In this document: positions 37,293-46,228 of the stretch, one piece after another | How positions within the stretch are numbered: the first letter of the stretch is position 1 | Layout of the letters: the number at the start of each line of letters is the position of its first letter | Assembly: GCF_000802225.1 (NCBI RefSeq) | Contig: NZ_JTDI01000003.1 | Coordinates: forward strand, 434,001-498,000 | From: Novosphingobium malaysiense | GTDB taxonomy: Bacteria; Pseudomonadota; Alphaproteobacteria; Sphingomonadales; Sphingomonadaceae | DNA: 64,000 nt | Reading direction: 5' to 3' | Notes under the pieces: model-generated | The model's database searches: none | What the model saw: only the letters and a program-made list of their open reading frames with translations | Told to the model about the DNA's origin: nothing | Made by a program: the position numbers and the translations under genes

Positions 37293-38012
37293 ATGAATAA
37301 GAAGTTCTTGATGGGGCTTGCCGCGCTTTCGTCGATGGCGATTGCGGCGCCGGCAATGGCCGACCAGATCACGTTGGGTTCCGGCGATATCGGCACCGCC
37401 TTCACGCTGAACTACGACGGCTATTCGAGCGGAACCAGCGTCGATGGGTTGACCGGTTCGACGACCTTCACGCTCACCGGCGTTTCGGGCAATGACTATT
37501 CGTTCGACTACAGCGTGACCAACACGAGCTCCGCGCCGGTAACCGGTTCGCGTATTTCGAGCTTCGCGTTCAACTCCGATCCCACCATCGCCGGCGCGAC
37601 GAGCACCGGTGCCTTTTCCTATACCACGCTGATGTCGAACTACCCCAACGGCATCGGCACCGTCGACGTGTGCTTCAAGGACGCTTCGACCGGAAGCTGC
37701 TCAGGCGGCGGCAGCGGTGGTCTCGACCTCGGCCAGACCGGTACCGGCAGCTTCACGCTTAGCTTCTCGCAGCCGGTCGCGCAGCTTACGCTCAGCGACT
37801 TCTTCCTGCGCTACCAGTCGATCGAGGGCGTACCTGGCATCACCTCGGCAAGCGGCTCGGGCACGATGACCAGCACCTCGACGTCGAGCGGCGGTACGCC
37901 GGTTCCGGAACCCGGCATGCTGGCTCTGTTCGGGCTCGGCCTGGCCGGTCTTGCGCTGAGCCGGAAGCAGTTTCTGCCTTCCTCGCGGGGGCGCCGCCTC
38001 GCCGCCGCGTAA
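37293..38012 (+). CDS. PEP-CTERM sorting domain protein (239 aa)
   Basis: A secreted protein with signal peptide MNKKFLMGLAALSSMAIAAP (cleaved at AMA-D) and a C-terminal PEP-CTERM sorting signal: PVPEPG, a hydrophobic helix MLALFGLGLAGLALSRKQ, and a basic end. The middle is Thr/Ser/Gly-rich with one Cys pair (VDVCFKDASTGSCSGG), resembling the 'cistern' group of PEP-CTERM proteins. The exosortase EpsH/XrtA that would process it is not in the window. Transcription depends on the upstream sigma-54 promoter. Confidence 0.9.
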   Translation: MNKKFLMGLAALSSMAIAAPAMADQITLGSGDIGTAFTLNYDGYSSGTSVDGLTGSTTFTLTGVSGNDYSFDYSVTNTSSAPVTGSRISSFAFNSDPTIAGATSTGAFSYTTLMSNYPNGIGTVDVCFKDASTGSCSGGGSGGLDLGQTGTGSFTLSFSQPVAQLTLSDFFLRYQSIEGVPGITSASGSGTMTSTSTSSGGTPVPEPGMLALFGLGLAGLALSRKQFLPSSRGRRLAAA

Positions 38013-38037
38013 GTCACCGCAGCATCGCGGTATCAGG

Positions 38038-38063
38038 CAAGGGGCTCCATGCGGAGCCCCTTG
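38038..38063. terminator. Hairpin between the PEP-CTERM and TPR genes
   Basis: Perfect 11-bp stem CAAGGGGCTCC / GGAGCCCCTTG with a 4-nt loop between convergent genes. The T-tract is poor on both strands, so it may act with Rho or as an mRNA end-stabiliser. Confidence 0.55.
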
Positions 38064-38067
38064 TGAT

Positions 38068-39582
38068 TCACGCGCCAGTCGTCGCGGTCTGCAGGTGCTT
38101 GCGGATGGTCTGGTTCTGCGGAGCCTTGGCAGCGGCCTTGCGCAGCAGGTTGACGCCACGATCCCTGTCGGATCCCGTTTCGATCAACAGCCAGCCGGCC
38201 GTGTCCATGACCGACGCGTTGGCCGGCGCGTACTTCAAGGCCCTCAATGCATATTCGAGCGCATCCGACTTGTTGCCGAGCTGGCTCTCGCAGTAGGCCA
38301 GATTGTTGAGCACAAGCGGGTTGGTCCCGTCGGTGGTCGCAAGTATCCGCTTGTAGGCTTCGCTGGCATTGGCCCAGTTCCCGGCCCTGAGCGCGGTGTC
38401 GGCATTCGCCAGTTCAGCCGCAAGCGACTGGGGCGTGGGGAACTGCGCCTTGCGGGCAAGGTTGTCGGCGTCGGGAAGCCCGGCCGCCCTGGCGGCGCGC
38501 GCGTATAGCCGCGTATCCGTGGTCAGCGAGGTCGGCTTGCCTACCAGCGGCTGGAGCGTGTCGAGAGCGCCTTTTGCATCGTTCTGCTTCAACTGGATCG
38601 CGGCCAGCGACCGGCGCGCGACTGCATTGCCGGGACTTCGCGTCAGTACCGGTTGAAGGCGCGCGCGCGCCTGTTCGGTCTGCCCGAGCTTGTCGAGAAC
38701 CTGGGCGTAGAGGATCGTCGCATCGTCCCGGCCCCGTACGTTCTCCTCGTCTGCCTGCAGGATGTTCCGCGCCGAATCCCAGTCGTTGCGCGCTGCTGCT
38801 GCGCGGGCCTGGAGGTAGGTCAGCGTTGCGTCATTGCCGCTGCTTCCGCTCGCGTTGTCCAGCAGCTTCTGCATCTCGTCGATCCGGCCGAGATCGCCCA
38901 GCACGGCGGCCTTTCCGGTAATCGCGGCAAGATTGCCGGGATAGCCGGATAGCGCGGCATCGTAGGACTTCAGGGCTCGCGAGAGATTGCCCTGGGCCGT
39001 GGCCGTCTGGCCGTCGACCAGCAGCGCATCGAGAGATTTCGGACTGGCTTTCAATGCGGCATCGACAAGCGAGCGGGCCTTCGCGGCATCGCCCTGCAGA
39101 AGCGTGAAGCGCGCGTAATCCGCGAGCAGGCGGGGACCCGGTGCCGGGGCGCCCATCCCCTGCTCGAAAGCAGCGGCAGCCTGCGCGTCGTCGTTCTTCG
39201 CAAGGTAGGCGAGCGCGCGAATGCGCTCGGCAGCCGGACCCGTGACCTTTTGCACGGCCTCAAGGGCCTCGTCGGGGTGCTTGGTCAGAAGCGCCGCCTC
39301 TCCGACGAGCAGGTCGTGGTCTTTCGGGCGGTGTGCCGGATCGATTTTCGACAGTGCGGCCTGTGCGGCGACGCCGTCTCCCATGTCGAGATAAGTGCGG
39401 ACCAACAATTCGCGCGCCTGCCAGTTGCCGGCGTCCTGTTGCAGCAGGTCGACCAGGTCCACCTTGGCCCGCGTATAGTCGTGCGCGGCAAAGGAGTCCT
39501 TCGCACGCTGCAGTTGGGCCTGGGGATCGATGCCGCACCCGGACAGCACCAGGGCCAGGGCGATCGGCAGGGTATATTTCAT
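38068..39582 (-). CDS. TPR-repeat lipoprotein (504 aa), PrsT-like
   Basis: An envelope lipoprotein with signal MKYTLPIALALVLSGC (lipobox LSGC, Cys about residue 16) and roughly ten tetratricopeptide repeats to the C-terminus (for example AKSLVDAALKASPKSLDALLVDGQ-like and NPLVLNNLAYCESQLGNKSDALEYALRAL). TPR lipoproteins called PrsT accompany exosortase/PEP-CTERM systems, and this gene converges on a PEP-CTERM gene; it is shorter than the usual PrsT of about 900 residues. I choose ATG 39582 for the signal peptide. Confidence 0.75.
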   Translation of the reverse strand: MKYTLPIALALVLSGCGIDPQAQLQRAKDSFAAHDYTRAKVDLVDLLQQDAGNWQARELLVRTYLDMGDGVAAQAALSKIDPAHRPKDHDLLVGEAALLTKHPDEALEAVQKVTGPAAERIRALAYLAKNDDAQAAAAFEQGMGAPAPGPRLLADYARFTLLQGDAAKARSLVDAALKASPKSLDALLVDGQTATAQGNLSRALKSYDAALSGYPGNLAAITGKAAVLGDLGRIDEMQKLLDNASGSSGNDATLTYLQARAAAARNDWDSARNILQADEENVRGRDDATILYAQVLDKLGQTEQARARLQPVLTRSPGNAVARRSLAAIQLKQNDAKGALDTLQPLVGKPTSLTTDTRLYARAARAAGLPDADNLARKAQFPTPQSLAAELANADTALRAGNWANASEAYKRILATTDGTNPLVLNNLAYCESQLGNKSDALEYALRALKYAPANASVMDTAGWLLIETGSDRDRGVNLLRKAAAKAPQNQTIRKHLQTATTGA

Positions 39583-39682
39583 TCGAGCCTCGAAACTGTG
39601 AGGCTCCAGATTGCACAAGGCTTCTAAAGTTTCCGTGAAAACCCGCACTCACGCGTTTGCCGCCGGGTCTCTGTTTCCGGAA

Positions 39683-39707
39683 AGAAAAAGCCCCGCCTGA
39701 GCGGGGC
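39683..39707 (-). terminator. rpoD terminator
   Basis: Stem AAGCCCCGC / GCGGGGCTT with a 4-nt loop; on the minus strand the tail is TTTTTCTTTCC. It ends 7 nt after the rpoD stop. Confidence 0.88.
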
Positions 39708-39713
39708 TTCCTT

Positions 39714-41744
39714 TTACTGGTCCAGGAACGAGCGCATCTTGCGGCTGCGGCTCGGGTGCTTGAGTTTCCTCAGCGCCTTGGCCTCGATCTGGCGGATACG
39801 TTCGCGCGTCACCGAGAACTGCTGGCCGACTTCTTCCAGCGTGTGATCGGTGTTCATGCCGATGCCGAAACGCATGCGCAGCACGCGTTCCTCGCGCGGG
39901 GTGAGCGAAGCCAGCACGCGGGTGACGGTTTCCTTGAGGTTCGACTGGATCGCCGCGTCCACCGGGATGATCGCGTTCTTGTCCTCGATGAAATCGCCCA
40001 GATGGCTGTCTTCCTCGTCGCCGATCGGCGTTTCGAGGGAGATCGGCTCCTTGGCGATCTTCATCACCTTGCGCACCTTCTCGAGCGGCATGGAGAGGCG
40101 CTCGGCCATTTCCTCGGGCGTGGGCTCGCGGCCCTGCTCGTGGAGGAACTGGCGGCTGGTGCGAACCAGCTTGTTGATCGTCTCGATCATGTGGACCGGG
40201 ATGCGGATGGTGCGCGCCTGGTCGGCGATCGAGCGGGTGATCGCCTGACGAATCCACCACGTGGCGTATGTGCTGAACTTGTAGCCGCGGCGGTACTCGA
40301 ACTTGTCGACCGCCTTCATCAGGCCAATGTTGCCTTCCTGAATGAGGTCGAGGAACTGCAACCCGCGGTTGGTGTACTTCTTGGCGATGGAAATCACGAG
40401 GCGCAGGTTCGCCTCGACCATTTCCTTCTTGGCGATGCGCGCCTCGCGCTCTGCCTTCTGCACCATGTTGACGATGCGGCGGAACTCGGGGAGCGCCATG
40501 CCGGTGGCGGCGGCGATGTCGGCCACTTCGGCGCGGATGCGCTCGACCGAATCGGCCTCGTTCTCGGCAAAGGCGGCCCACTTCTTGTCCTTCTTCGCCA
40601 TTTCCGGCAGCCAGGTATCGTCCAGCTCGCGGCCGATATAGGTCTGCAGGAAGTCGACGCGCTTCACCTTGTGGCGCTCGGCGAGACGCAGCATCTGGCC
40701 GCCCAGAGCGGTCAGGCGGCGGTTGTAGGCATAGAGGTTGTCGACGAGGTATTCGATCTTGGTCGCGTGGAACTGCACCGACTCCACCTGCGCGGTCAGC
40801 TCTTCGCGCAGTTGCTGGTACTTGTCTTCCTTGGCGGCCGGGAAATCGATGCCGAGGCCGAGGGCTTCTAGGCGTTCGTTCTGGAGCTTCTCGAAGGTCT
40901 GGAACAGCTCGGTGATGGTCGCGAACTTTTCCAGCGCTTCAGGCTTGAGTGCCGCTTCCATCTGGGCGAGCGAGAGGGTGTTGTCCTCCTCGTCGTCCTC
41001 TTCCTTGCGGCGCGAAGAGCCTTCCTCGCCGTCTTCGCCGTCCTCGGAGGATTCCTCCTCGTCGTCGTCGTCATCGTCCTCCTTGTAGGAGGGGCCCGCG
41101 GTGGCTTCGCTGATTTCGCCGTCGTCGTCGTCTTCGCCATCGTCCTTGAGGTTTTCCGGCGCCGGTTCCTTGGAGAGCATGGCGTCGAGATCGAGGATCT
41201 CGCGCAGCTGCATCTCACCGTTGTTGAGCGCTTCGGACCACTGGATGATGGCGTGGAAGGTCAGCGGGCTTTCGCAAAGGCCCAGGATCATCATGTCCCG
41301 GCCGGCCTCGATGCGCTTGGCGATGGCGATTTCGCCCTCGCGGCTGAGCAGTTCGACTGCGCCCATCTCGCGCAGGTACATGCGCACCGGGTCGTCGGTA
41401 CGCTCGACCGTTTCCTTCTTCTTGGTCTCGACGACCGGCTTGGGCGCGGCGCCCGAATCGTCCGAATCGATTTCCTCGGGGCCGTCGTCGGCATTGTCCT
41501 CCTGCGCGTCCTCGTCGTTCTCGACGATGTTGACGCCCATTTCGGAGATCGCGGCCATGATGTCCTCGATCTGCTCGGAAGACATCTGGTCCTGCGGCAG
41601 GGCCTCGTTCAACTCGTCATAGGTGATCACGCCGCGCCGCTTGGCGCGGGCGATCAGCTTCTTGATCGAGGCTTCATTGAGATCGATCAGCGGCGCGTCG
41701 TTGCCGTCGGTGGTGTCGCCGCTGGTATTGTCGTTTTTGCTCAT
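39714..41744 (-). CDS. rpoD: RNA polymerase primary sigma factor RpoD (sigma-70)
   Basis: Directs RNA polymerase to most housekeeping promoters. The 676-aa protein has region 1.1 (residues 20-75), region 1.2 ([20 protein letters not shown], about 117-137), an unusual highly acidic insertion at about 200-256 (runs of Asp and Glu), regions 2-3 ([30 protein letters not shown]) and region 4 ([20 protein letters not shown] ... [13 protein letters not shown]). Start ATG 41744 has GGCGGAAGA upstream. It lies just downstream of dnaG, as in many proteobacteria. Confidence 0.97.
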   Translation of the reverse strand: MSKNDNTSGDTTDGNDAPLIDLNEASIKKLIARAKRRGVITYDELNEALPQDQMSSEQIEDIMAAISEMGVNIVENDEDAQEDNADDGPEEIDSDDSGAAPKPVVETKKKETVERTDDPVRMYLREMGAVELLSREGEIAIAKRIEAGRDMMILGLCESPLTFHAIIQWSEALNNGEMQLREILDLDAMLSKEPAPENLKDDGEDDDDGEISEATAGPSYKEDDDDDDEEESSEDGEDGEEGSSRRKEEDDEEDNTLSLAQMEAALKPEALEKFATITELFQTFEKLQNERLEALGLGIDFPAAKEDKYQQLREELTAQVESVQFHATKIEYLVDNLYAYNRRLTALGGQMLRLAERHKVKRVDFLQTYIGRELDDTWLPEMAKKDKKWAAFAENEADSVERIRAEVADIAAATGMALPEFRRIVNMVQKAEREARIAKKEMVEANLRLVISIAKKYTNRGLQFLDLIQEGNIGLMKAVDKFEYRRGYKFSTYATWWIRQAITRSIADQARTIRIPVHMIETINKLVRTSRQFLHEQGREPTPEEMAERLSMPLEKVRKVMKIAKEPISLETPIGDEEDSHLGDFIEDKNAIIPVDAAIQSNLKETVTRVLASLTPREERVLRMRFGIGMNTDHTLEEVGQQFSVTRERIRQIEAKALRKLKHPSRSRKMRSFLDQ

Positions 41745-41822
41745 TCTTCCGCCGTTAACTCGTGCTGCCCCGCGCAGATCGTAAGGCGCGCAGATCGTAC
41801 AAACCCAATTATACAATTCGCA

Positions 41823-43691
41823 CTAAGGCGCATCTCTGCTCGCCATTTGCCTGAGGCGCTTGTCAAATTCCAGCTTTCTCTTGAGCAGACGTTGCTGCTC
41901 GGCAAAAGACTCTTCCGAAAGTTCGCTTTCGAACCGCGCAGTCGCCTTTGCCAGGGCCGCCTCCAATACAGGACGTTCCACCAAGAGATCGATGGCTTGA
42001 GAGAGTTCCGCTGCCGCCTGCTCTGCAGTCGCGTCGGGGGCAAGAAAGCCGAAGCGCAGCCCCGAATATTCAGCGGTTCCGGGAACTTCCAGACCATTTG
42101 CGCTCAATATGGTGGCGAGCCCTTCGCTTTCAAGCGCCTGCGTTGCGTCGCAGCATTCGATCAGCGCGAAGAAGCGCGGATCGAGACCAGGCGTGCGGGC
42201 CAGAGCCTCGGCATGACGGGCGATCTGCGCGGGCCATCGCATGAGCCCTGCCAGCACGGCGGCGGTCAGGGCATCGCGCGATCCGGAGCCGGTATAGCGC
42301 GCGGTCAGCCGGCTGATCGATTCGGGTGAGGAGGGCGCCGGGGGAGGGCGTCCGGGCTGCAACCGTCCGCCGCCCTGTCGGGGCTGGAAAGGCTGTCGCT
42401 GGCCGCCCTGCCAGCGGCTCTCGCGCTTGGGGAAGGCGAATTCGGAATAGCGGTCCTGCAGTTCGCGGCGATAGAGGCTGGCGATGTCCGGGTGCTGGAT
42501 CGATTCGACATGCGCCATGAGCCGCGCCTTGAGCCCGGCTTTGTCCTCGGGCGTGTTCAGCGGCTGGGCATCGCGTTCGACTTCCCACAGAACCTCGATC
42601 AGGCTTTTCGCCTCGCCGAGGACATTTTCCATGGCCTTGGGCCCCTTGGCCTTGATCAGGTCGTCCGGATCGAGCCCTTCGGGCAGGCGGACGATGCGCA
42701 GCGAATGGGCAGGGCGCAGCAGGGGCAGGGCGCGGGTGATCGCCCGCATTGCCGCGCGTTGGCCCGCGGCATCGCCGTCGAAGCACAGGATCGGGCGTTC
42801 GACATGGCGCCAGAGCAGCTCGATCTGGTGCTCGGTGAGCGCGGTTCCGAGCGGGGCCACGCATTCGGCGATACCCGCTGCCGCGAGCGCGATCACGTCC
42901 ATGTAGCCTTCGACCACCACCATCCGGCCCGACTGGCGTGCAGCAGGCGCGGCGCGGTGCAGGTTGTAGAGGGTGCGCCCCTTGTCGAACAGGGGTGTGT
43001 CGGGCGAGTTCAGGTATTTCGGTGCATCGGTCTTGTCCTTGGCGAGGATGCGCCCGCCGAACGCGATCACCCGGCCGCGCGTATCCTCGATCGGCAGCAT
43101 CAGGCGGCCACGGAACCGGTCGTAGGGATCGCGTCCCTCGACCTCGATGCGCAGACCAGCCTCGATCAGCATCGCCTGCGGGAAGCGGGAGAGCGCTTCC
43201 TTCATCGCCTGCCGGCCCTCCGGGGCATAGCCGAAGCCGAAGCGCTGCACGGTATGCGCATCGAAGCCGCGTGTCGCCAGATAGGCCCGCGCCGCCTCGC
43301 CTTCGGGTGCGGAAAGGTTGTGCACGAACCATTCCTGCGCGGCGGCCATGACGTCGTGCAGTGTATCGCGCTTTTCCGCGACCTTGGCCGCCCGCGGATC
43401 GGGAGCCGGCACGTCCATGCCCGCCTCGGCCGCAAGTTCCTTGACCGCGTCCATGAAGGGGAGGCCCTGATGATCGGTCATCCAGCGGATGGCGTCACCA
43501 TGCGCGCCGCAACCGAAGCAGTGGTAGAACCCCTTTTCGTCGTTGACGGTGAAGCTGGGGCTCTTCTCGTTATGGAACGGGCAGCACGCCTTGTACTCGC
43601 GCCCCGCTTTCTGCAGGCGCGTGGAACGGCCGATCAGCGTCGATAGCGTGATACGGGATCGCAGTTGATCGAGCCATTGTGGACTCAACAA
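41823..43691 (-). CDS. dnaG: DNA primase
   Basis: Makes RNA primers for DNA replication. The 622-aa protein has the N-terminal zinc finger (CCPFHNEKSPSF ... GFYHCFGCGAHGD, a C-x2-H ... C-x2-C motif), the TOPRIM core (VVEGYMDVIALAAAGI with the metal Glu; CFDGDAAGQRAAMRAI with the DxD-like acidic pair) and a C-terminal DnaB-binding tail. The gene starts at TTG 43691 (another TTG at 43688), with GAGAGGA at a good distance. The first 7 nt overlap the stop of the GIY-YIG gene, and rpoD follows 78 nt after its stop. Confidence 0.95.
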   Translation of the reverse strand: MLSPQWLDQLRSRITLSTLIGRSTRLQKAGREYKACCPFHNEKSPSFTVNDEKGFYHCFGCGAHGDAIRWMTDHQGLPFMDAVKELAAEAGMDVPAPDPRAAKVAEKRDTLHDVMAAAQEWFVHNLSAPEGEAARAYLATRGFDAHTVQRFGFGYAPEGRQAMKEALSRFPQAMLIEAGLRIEVEGRDPYDRFRGRLMLPIEDTRGRVIAFGGRILAKDKTDAPKYLNSPDTPLFDKGRTLYNLHRAAPAARQSGRMVVVEGYMDVIALAAAGIAECVAPLGTALTEHQIELLWRHVERPILCFDGDAAGQRAAMRAITRALPLLRPAHSLRIVRLPEGLDPDDLIKAKGPKAMENVLGEAKSLIEVLWEVERDAQPLNTPEDKAGLKARLMAHVESIQHPDIASLYRRELQDRYSEFAFPKRESRWQGGQRQPFQPRQGGGRLQPGRPPPAPSSPESISRLTARYTGSGSRDALTAAVLAGLMRWPAQIARHAEALARTPGLDPRFFALIECCDATQALESEGLATILSANGLEVPGTAEYSGLRFGFLAPDATAEQAAAELSQAIDLLVERPVLEAALAKATARFESELSEESFAEQQRLLKRKLEFDKRLRQMASRDAP

Positions 43692-44017
43692 GGCGGATTA
43701 TCCTCTCCGTTCGTGTCGAGCGAAGTCGAGACACGTTCGCGCGGCGGTCGGGCAAAATAGGACAGTTTATCCCAATCGCTAGACGCCAATGCTTCTTTCT
43801 TGGCGCGAGACCATTTCTTCACACGAAGCTCAGCACTTAACGCTTCGGGCCGAGTGGGAAACTCTGCACACCAGGCAAGCGTCACTGGTCTTCGTCGCGA
43901 GGTAAAATCGCAATACCCACCGTGCTGATGCTCTGCCATTCGGCGTTCCAGGTTATCCGTATGGCCGGTGTAATATTTTCCATCCGCACAGCGCAGGATG
44001 TAGGCCCAGAACGCCAC
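43685..44017 (-). CDS. GIY-YIG nuclease family protein (110 aa, UPF0213-like)
   Basis: A small single-domain GIY-YIG protein related to YhbQ/UPF0213. It shows AFWAYILRCADGKYYTGHTD (the Y-I-L / Y-T-G core), DNLERRMAEHQHGGYCDFTS (the Arg/Glu region), TRPVTLAW and ALSAELRVKKWSRAKKEAL. The natural start is probably GTG 44017 (VAFWAYIL); a GTG at 44059 would add 14 residues encoded inside a dispersed repeat. Its C-terminal 18 residues (RERVSTSLDTNGEDNPPC) are also encoded by a repeat copy. It overlaps dnaG by 7 nt. Biological role unknown. Confidence 0.78.
   Translation of the reverse strand: MAFWAYILRCADGKYYTGHTDNLERRMAEHQHGGYCDFTSRRRPVTLAWCAEFPTRPEALSAELRVKKWSRAKKEALASSDWDKLSYFARPPRERVSTSLDTNGEDNPPC
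43712..43735 (+). repeat. Dispersed palindromic repeat, copy 1
   Basis: CGTGTCGAGCGAAGTCGAG ACACG, an imperfect palindrome that overlaps the 3' end of the GIY-YIG gene. The same element occurs in reverse orientation at 44037-44059 and as variants at 44096 and 55064. Confidence 0.75.
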
Positions 44018-44036
44018 GAGGCTAGGTCGCGCTTCG

Positions 44037-44059
44037 CGTGTCTCGACTTCGCTCGACAC
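44037..44059 (-). repeat. Dispersed palindromic repeat, copy 2 (inverted)
   Basis: Reverse complement of copy 1 over 23 nt (only the last base differs). With copy 1 it brackets the GIY-YIG gene as an inverted pair about 300 bp apart. Confidence 0.75.
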
Positions 44060-44095
44060 AAGCGGGAAGGCAGTCCGTATGAATACCCATCCGTT

Positions 44096-44133
44096 CGTGT
44101 CGAGCGTAGGCCGCAGGCCTTGGTCGAGACACG
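44096..44133 (+). repeat. Dispersed palindromic repeat, copy 3 (with inner stem)
   Basis: Outer arms CGTGTCGAGCG and GTCGAGACACG, here separated by an inner stem AGGCC / GGCCT. A variant of copies 1 and 2, 37 nt beyond copy 2. Confidence 0.65.
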
Positions 44134-44146
44134 TAAGCGCGGTGCA

Positions 44147-44599
44147 TCAGGCCAGAGCTGCCTTCACCCACCCGCTCGCCTTGCCCATGTCGAGCTGGGC
44201 GCCGTGGCGTTCCTTGAGAAGGCCCATGACCTTGCCCATGTCCTTCATGCCGCTGGCGCCGGTTTCGGCCTTGATCGATTCGATCGCGGCCTTGGTTTCC
44301 TCTTCCGACATCTGCGCGGGGAGGAATTCCTCGATCACCACGAGTTCGGCCTTTTCGGCTTCGGCGCGTTCGGGGCGGCCGCCTTCTTCGTAGAGCTTGA
44401 TCGATTCGCGGCGCTGCTTGACCATCTTCTGAAGCACGTCGGTCACCATGGCATCGTCGTCCGGCTTTTCGGTCGCGGTGCGCAGTTCGATGTCGCGGTC
44501 CTTGATCTTTGCGAGGATGAGACGGACGGCCGCAAGGCGCTGCTTGTCGCCCGACTTCATGGCGGAAATCTGCGCGGCCTTGATCGAATCGCGGATCAT
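44147..44599 (-). CDS. GatB/YqeY domain-containing protein (150 aa)
   Basis: Cytosolic YqeY-family protein, related to the C-terminal tail domain of GatB that binds tRNA. Features: MIRDSIKAAQISAMKSGDKQ, RLAAVRLILAKIKDRDIELR, VLQKMVKQRRESIKLYEEGG, ELVVIEEFLPAQMSEEETKA and the C-terminal GASGMKDMGKVMGLLKE. I use ATG 44599. It is divergent from carA, as in many alphaproteobacteria. The exact role is not established. Confidence 0.92.
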   Translation of the reverse strand: MIRDSIKAAQISAMKSGDKQRLAAVRLILAKIKDRDIELRTATEKPDDDAMVTDVLQKMVKQRRESIKLYEEGGRPERAEAEKAELVVIEEFLPAQMSEEETKAAIESIKAETGASGMKDMGKVMGLLKERHGAQLDMGKASGWVKAALA

Positions 44600-44680
44600 T
44601 GTTTTTCTGTTGTCCTGATGAGTGTGGAATGTGGCTGCGTAAAAGTTAGCAAGCCGCATGGCAAATTGCACCCTCGCGCC

Positions 44681-44709
44681 TTGACGCGCTGCACAACCGT
44701 CTCTAGCGC
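44681..44709 (+). promoter_or_regulatory. Possible sigma-70 promoter of carA
   Basis: TTGACG (44681-44686), a 17-nt spacer, and TAGCGC (44704-44709), 50 nt before the carA start in the divergent region. The -35 is good; the -10 is poor, as is common in GC-rich alphaproteobacteria. Confidence 0.35.
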
Positions 44710-44759
44710 GTGGGTCTTAGCACTCATCGTCAGAAACGCCGTTAACGGAGCGACCCATC

Positions 44760-45926
44760 ATGGCCGACGCCGCACCTTCGCCTGCGCCCAAACCTGAAGG
44801 GGCGACGGGCGTTCTTGTCCTGAGCGACGGACACGTGATCTGGGGGCGCGGTTTCGGCGCCGTCGGGGACGCCGTCGGCGAGGTCTGCTTCAACACCTCG
44901 ATGACCGGATATCAGGAAGTGATGACCGATCCGTCCTATGCGGGGCAGATCGTCACCTTCACCTTCCCGCATATCGGCAATGTCGGCGTGAACGAGGAAG
45001 ACCTCGAGTCGAACGTCGACAGCGCCGTGGGCTGCATCGTGCGCGAGGACGTGACGCCCGCTTCGAACTTCCGCGCACGCGGTGAATTCGGCGACTGGCT
45101 GGCGGAAAAGGGCAAGGTCGGCCTGGCCGGTGTCGATACCCGGGCGCTGACGCGCCGGATTCGCCTGCTCGGCGCCCCCAATGCCGTGATCGCGCATCAT
45201 CCCGACGGCAACTTCGATATTCCCGCGCTGGTGAAGAAGGCGCAGGAATGGCCGGGCCTCGAAGGCATGGACCTTGCCAAGATCGTCAGCCGCGAAATTC
45301 AGGAGAGCTGGGAAGGTTCGACGTGGACGCTGGGTGACGGGTACGGGCGCTCGCCGCGCGATGCCCGTCCGCACGTGGTTGCCATCGACTACGGCGCGAA
45401 GGACAACATCTTCCGCAATCTGGTGAAGGCCGGCGCTCGTGTCACGGTGGTCCCGGCTGAGGTCTCGCTCGAGGAGATCCTCGAACTCAAGCCCGACGGC
45501 GTGTTCCTGTCGAACGGCCCGGGCGACCCTGCGGCGACCGGCAAGTATGCGGTTCCGGTGATCCAGGCGCTGCTTGAGAGGGACGTGCCGATCTTCGGGA
45601 TCTGCCTCGGACACCAGATGCTCGGTCTCGCCGCCGGCGCCAAGACGGCCAAGATGTTCCAGGGGCACCGCGGCGCCAACCATCCGGTCAAGCGCCTCGC
45701 GGACGGTGTCGTCGAGATCACATCGATGAACCACGGCTTCGCGGTCGACAACGCGACCTTGCCGGACTCGGTCGAGGAAACGCACGTCTCGCTGTTCGAT
45801 GGCACCAATTGCGGCATCGCCCTCAAGAACAGGCGGGCCTTCGGCGTGCAGTACCACCCGGAAGCGAGCCCCGGACCGCAGGACAGCTTCTATCTTTTCG
45901 AGAAGTTCGTCGGGATGCTGGGGTGA
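44760..45926 (+). CDS. carA: Carbamoyl phosphate synthase small (glutaminase) subunit
   Basis: Hydrolyses glutamine to feed ammonia to CarB. The 388-aa protein has an N-terminal CPSase domain (GEVCFNTSMTGYQEVMTDPS, YAGQIVTFTFPHIGN) and a class I amidotransferase domain with VFLSNGPGDP (oxyanion), FGICLGHQMLGLAAGAKT (nucleophile Cys), ITSMNHGFAVD and GVQYHPEASPGPQD (catalytic His and Glu). The stop overlaps the next gene's GTG. Confidence 0.97.
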   Translation: MADAAPSPAPKPEGATGVLVLSDGHVIWGRGFGAVGDAVGEVCFNTSMTGYQEVMTDPSYAGQIVTFTFPHIGNVGVNEEDLESNVDSAVGCIVREDVTPASNFRARGEFGDWLAEKGKVGLAGVDTRALTRRIRLLGAPNAVIAHHPDGNFDIPALVKKAQEWPGLEGMDLAKIVSREIQESWEGSTWTLGDGYGRSPRDARPHVVAIDYGAKDNIFRNLVKAGARVTVVPAEVSLEEILELKPDGVFLSNGPGDPAATGKYAVPVIQALLERDVPIFGICLGHQMLGLAAGAKTAKMFQGHRGANHPVKRLADGVVEITSMNHGFAVDNATLPDSVEETHVSLFDGTNCGIALKNRRAFGVQYHPEASPGPQDSFYLFEKFVGMLG

Positions 45927-46228
45927 GGAAGGTTGCTGCCTTGCTTCTGGCTTGCTGCGGCCTCGTGGCTGGGTGCGACAGCGCGCCGCCGGCCAAGCCG
46001 GCCTTGCTGAGCGGCGAGGAGATCGCGACGGTGGCGGGCCGGTGCGGCGTGCCCGCACGGACGATCACCGTGGAGCAGGACAAGCTTCGCTTCGACCCTC
46101 CCAAGGGGATGGCACAATCGAAGCAGGCCTGCGTTCTTGCCGAACTGCGCGCTCGCCTGCCGAACGTCAGCATATCGTATCCGGCGTTGATCCAGGGACA
46201 AACGAGGAAGGACGAGACAAAGCCATGA
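45923..46228 (+). CDS. Small lipoprotein between carA and carB (101 aa)
   Basis: Start GTG 45923 overlaps the carA stop (GTGA). The signal VRKVAALLLACCGLVAGC has a lipobox LVAGC (Cys about residue 18). The mature part is soluble: LSGEEIATVAGRCGVPARTI, VEQDKLRFDPPKGM, CVLAELRARLPNV, with two further cysteines. It in turn overlaps the next start (ATGA). Translational coupling on both sides is strong evidence that it is a real gene; its function is unknown. Confidence 0.75.
   Translation: MRKVAALLLACCGLVAGCDSAPPAKPALLSGEEIATVAGRCGVPARTITVEQDKLRFDPPKGMAQSKQACVLAELRARLPNVSISYPALIQGQTRKDETKP

Noticed and set aside
43712..44133. Repeats around the GIY-YIG gene as a CRISPR array
   Set aside because: Only three copies, in both orientations, with irregular spacing and no spacers of uniform length.
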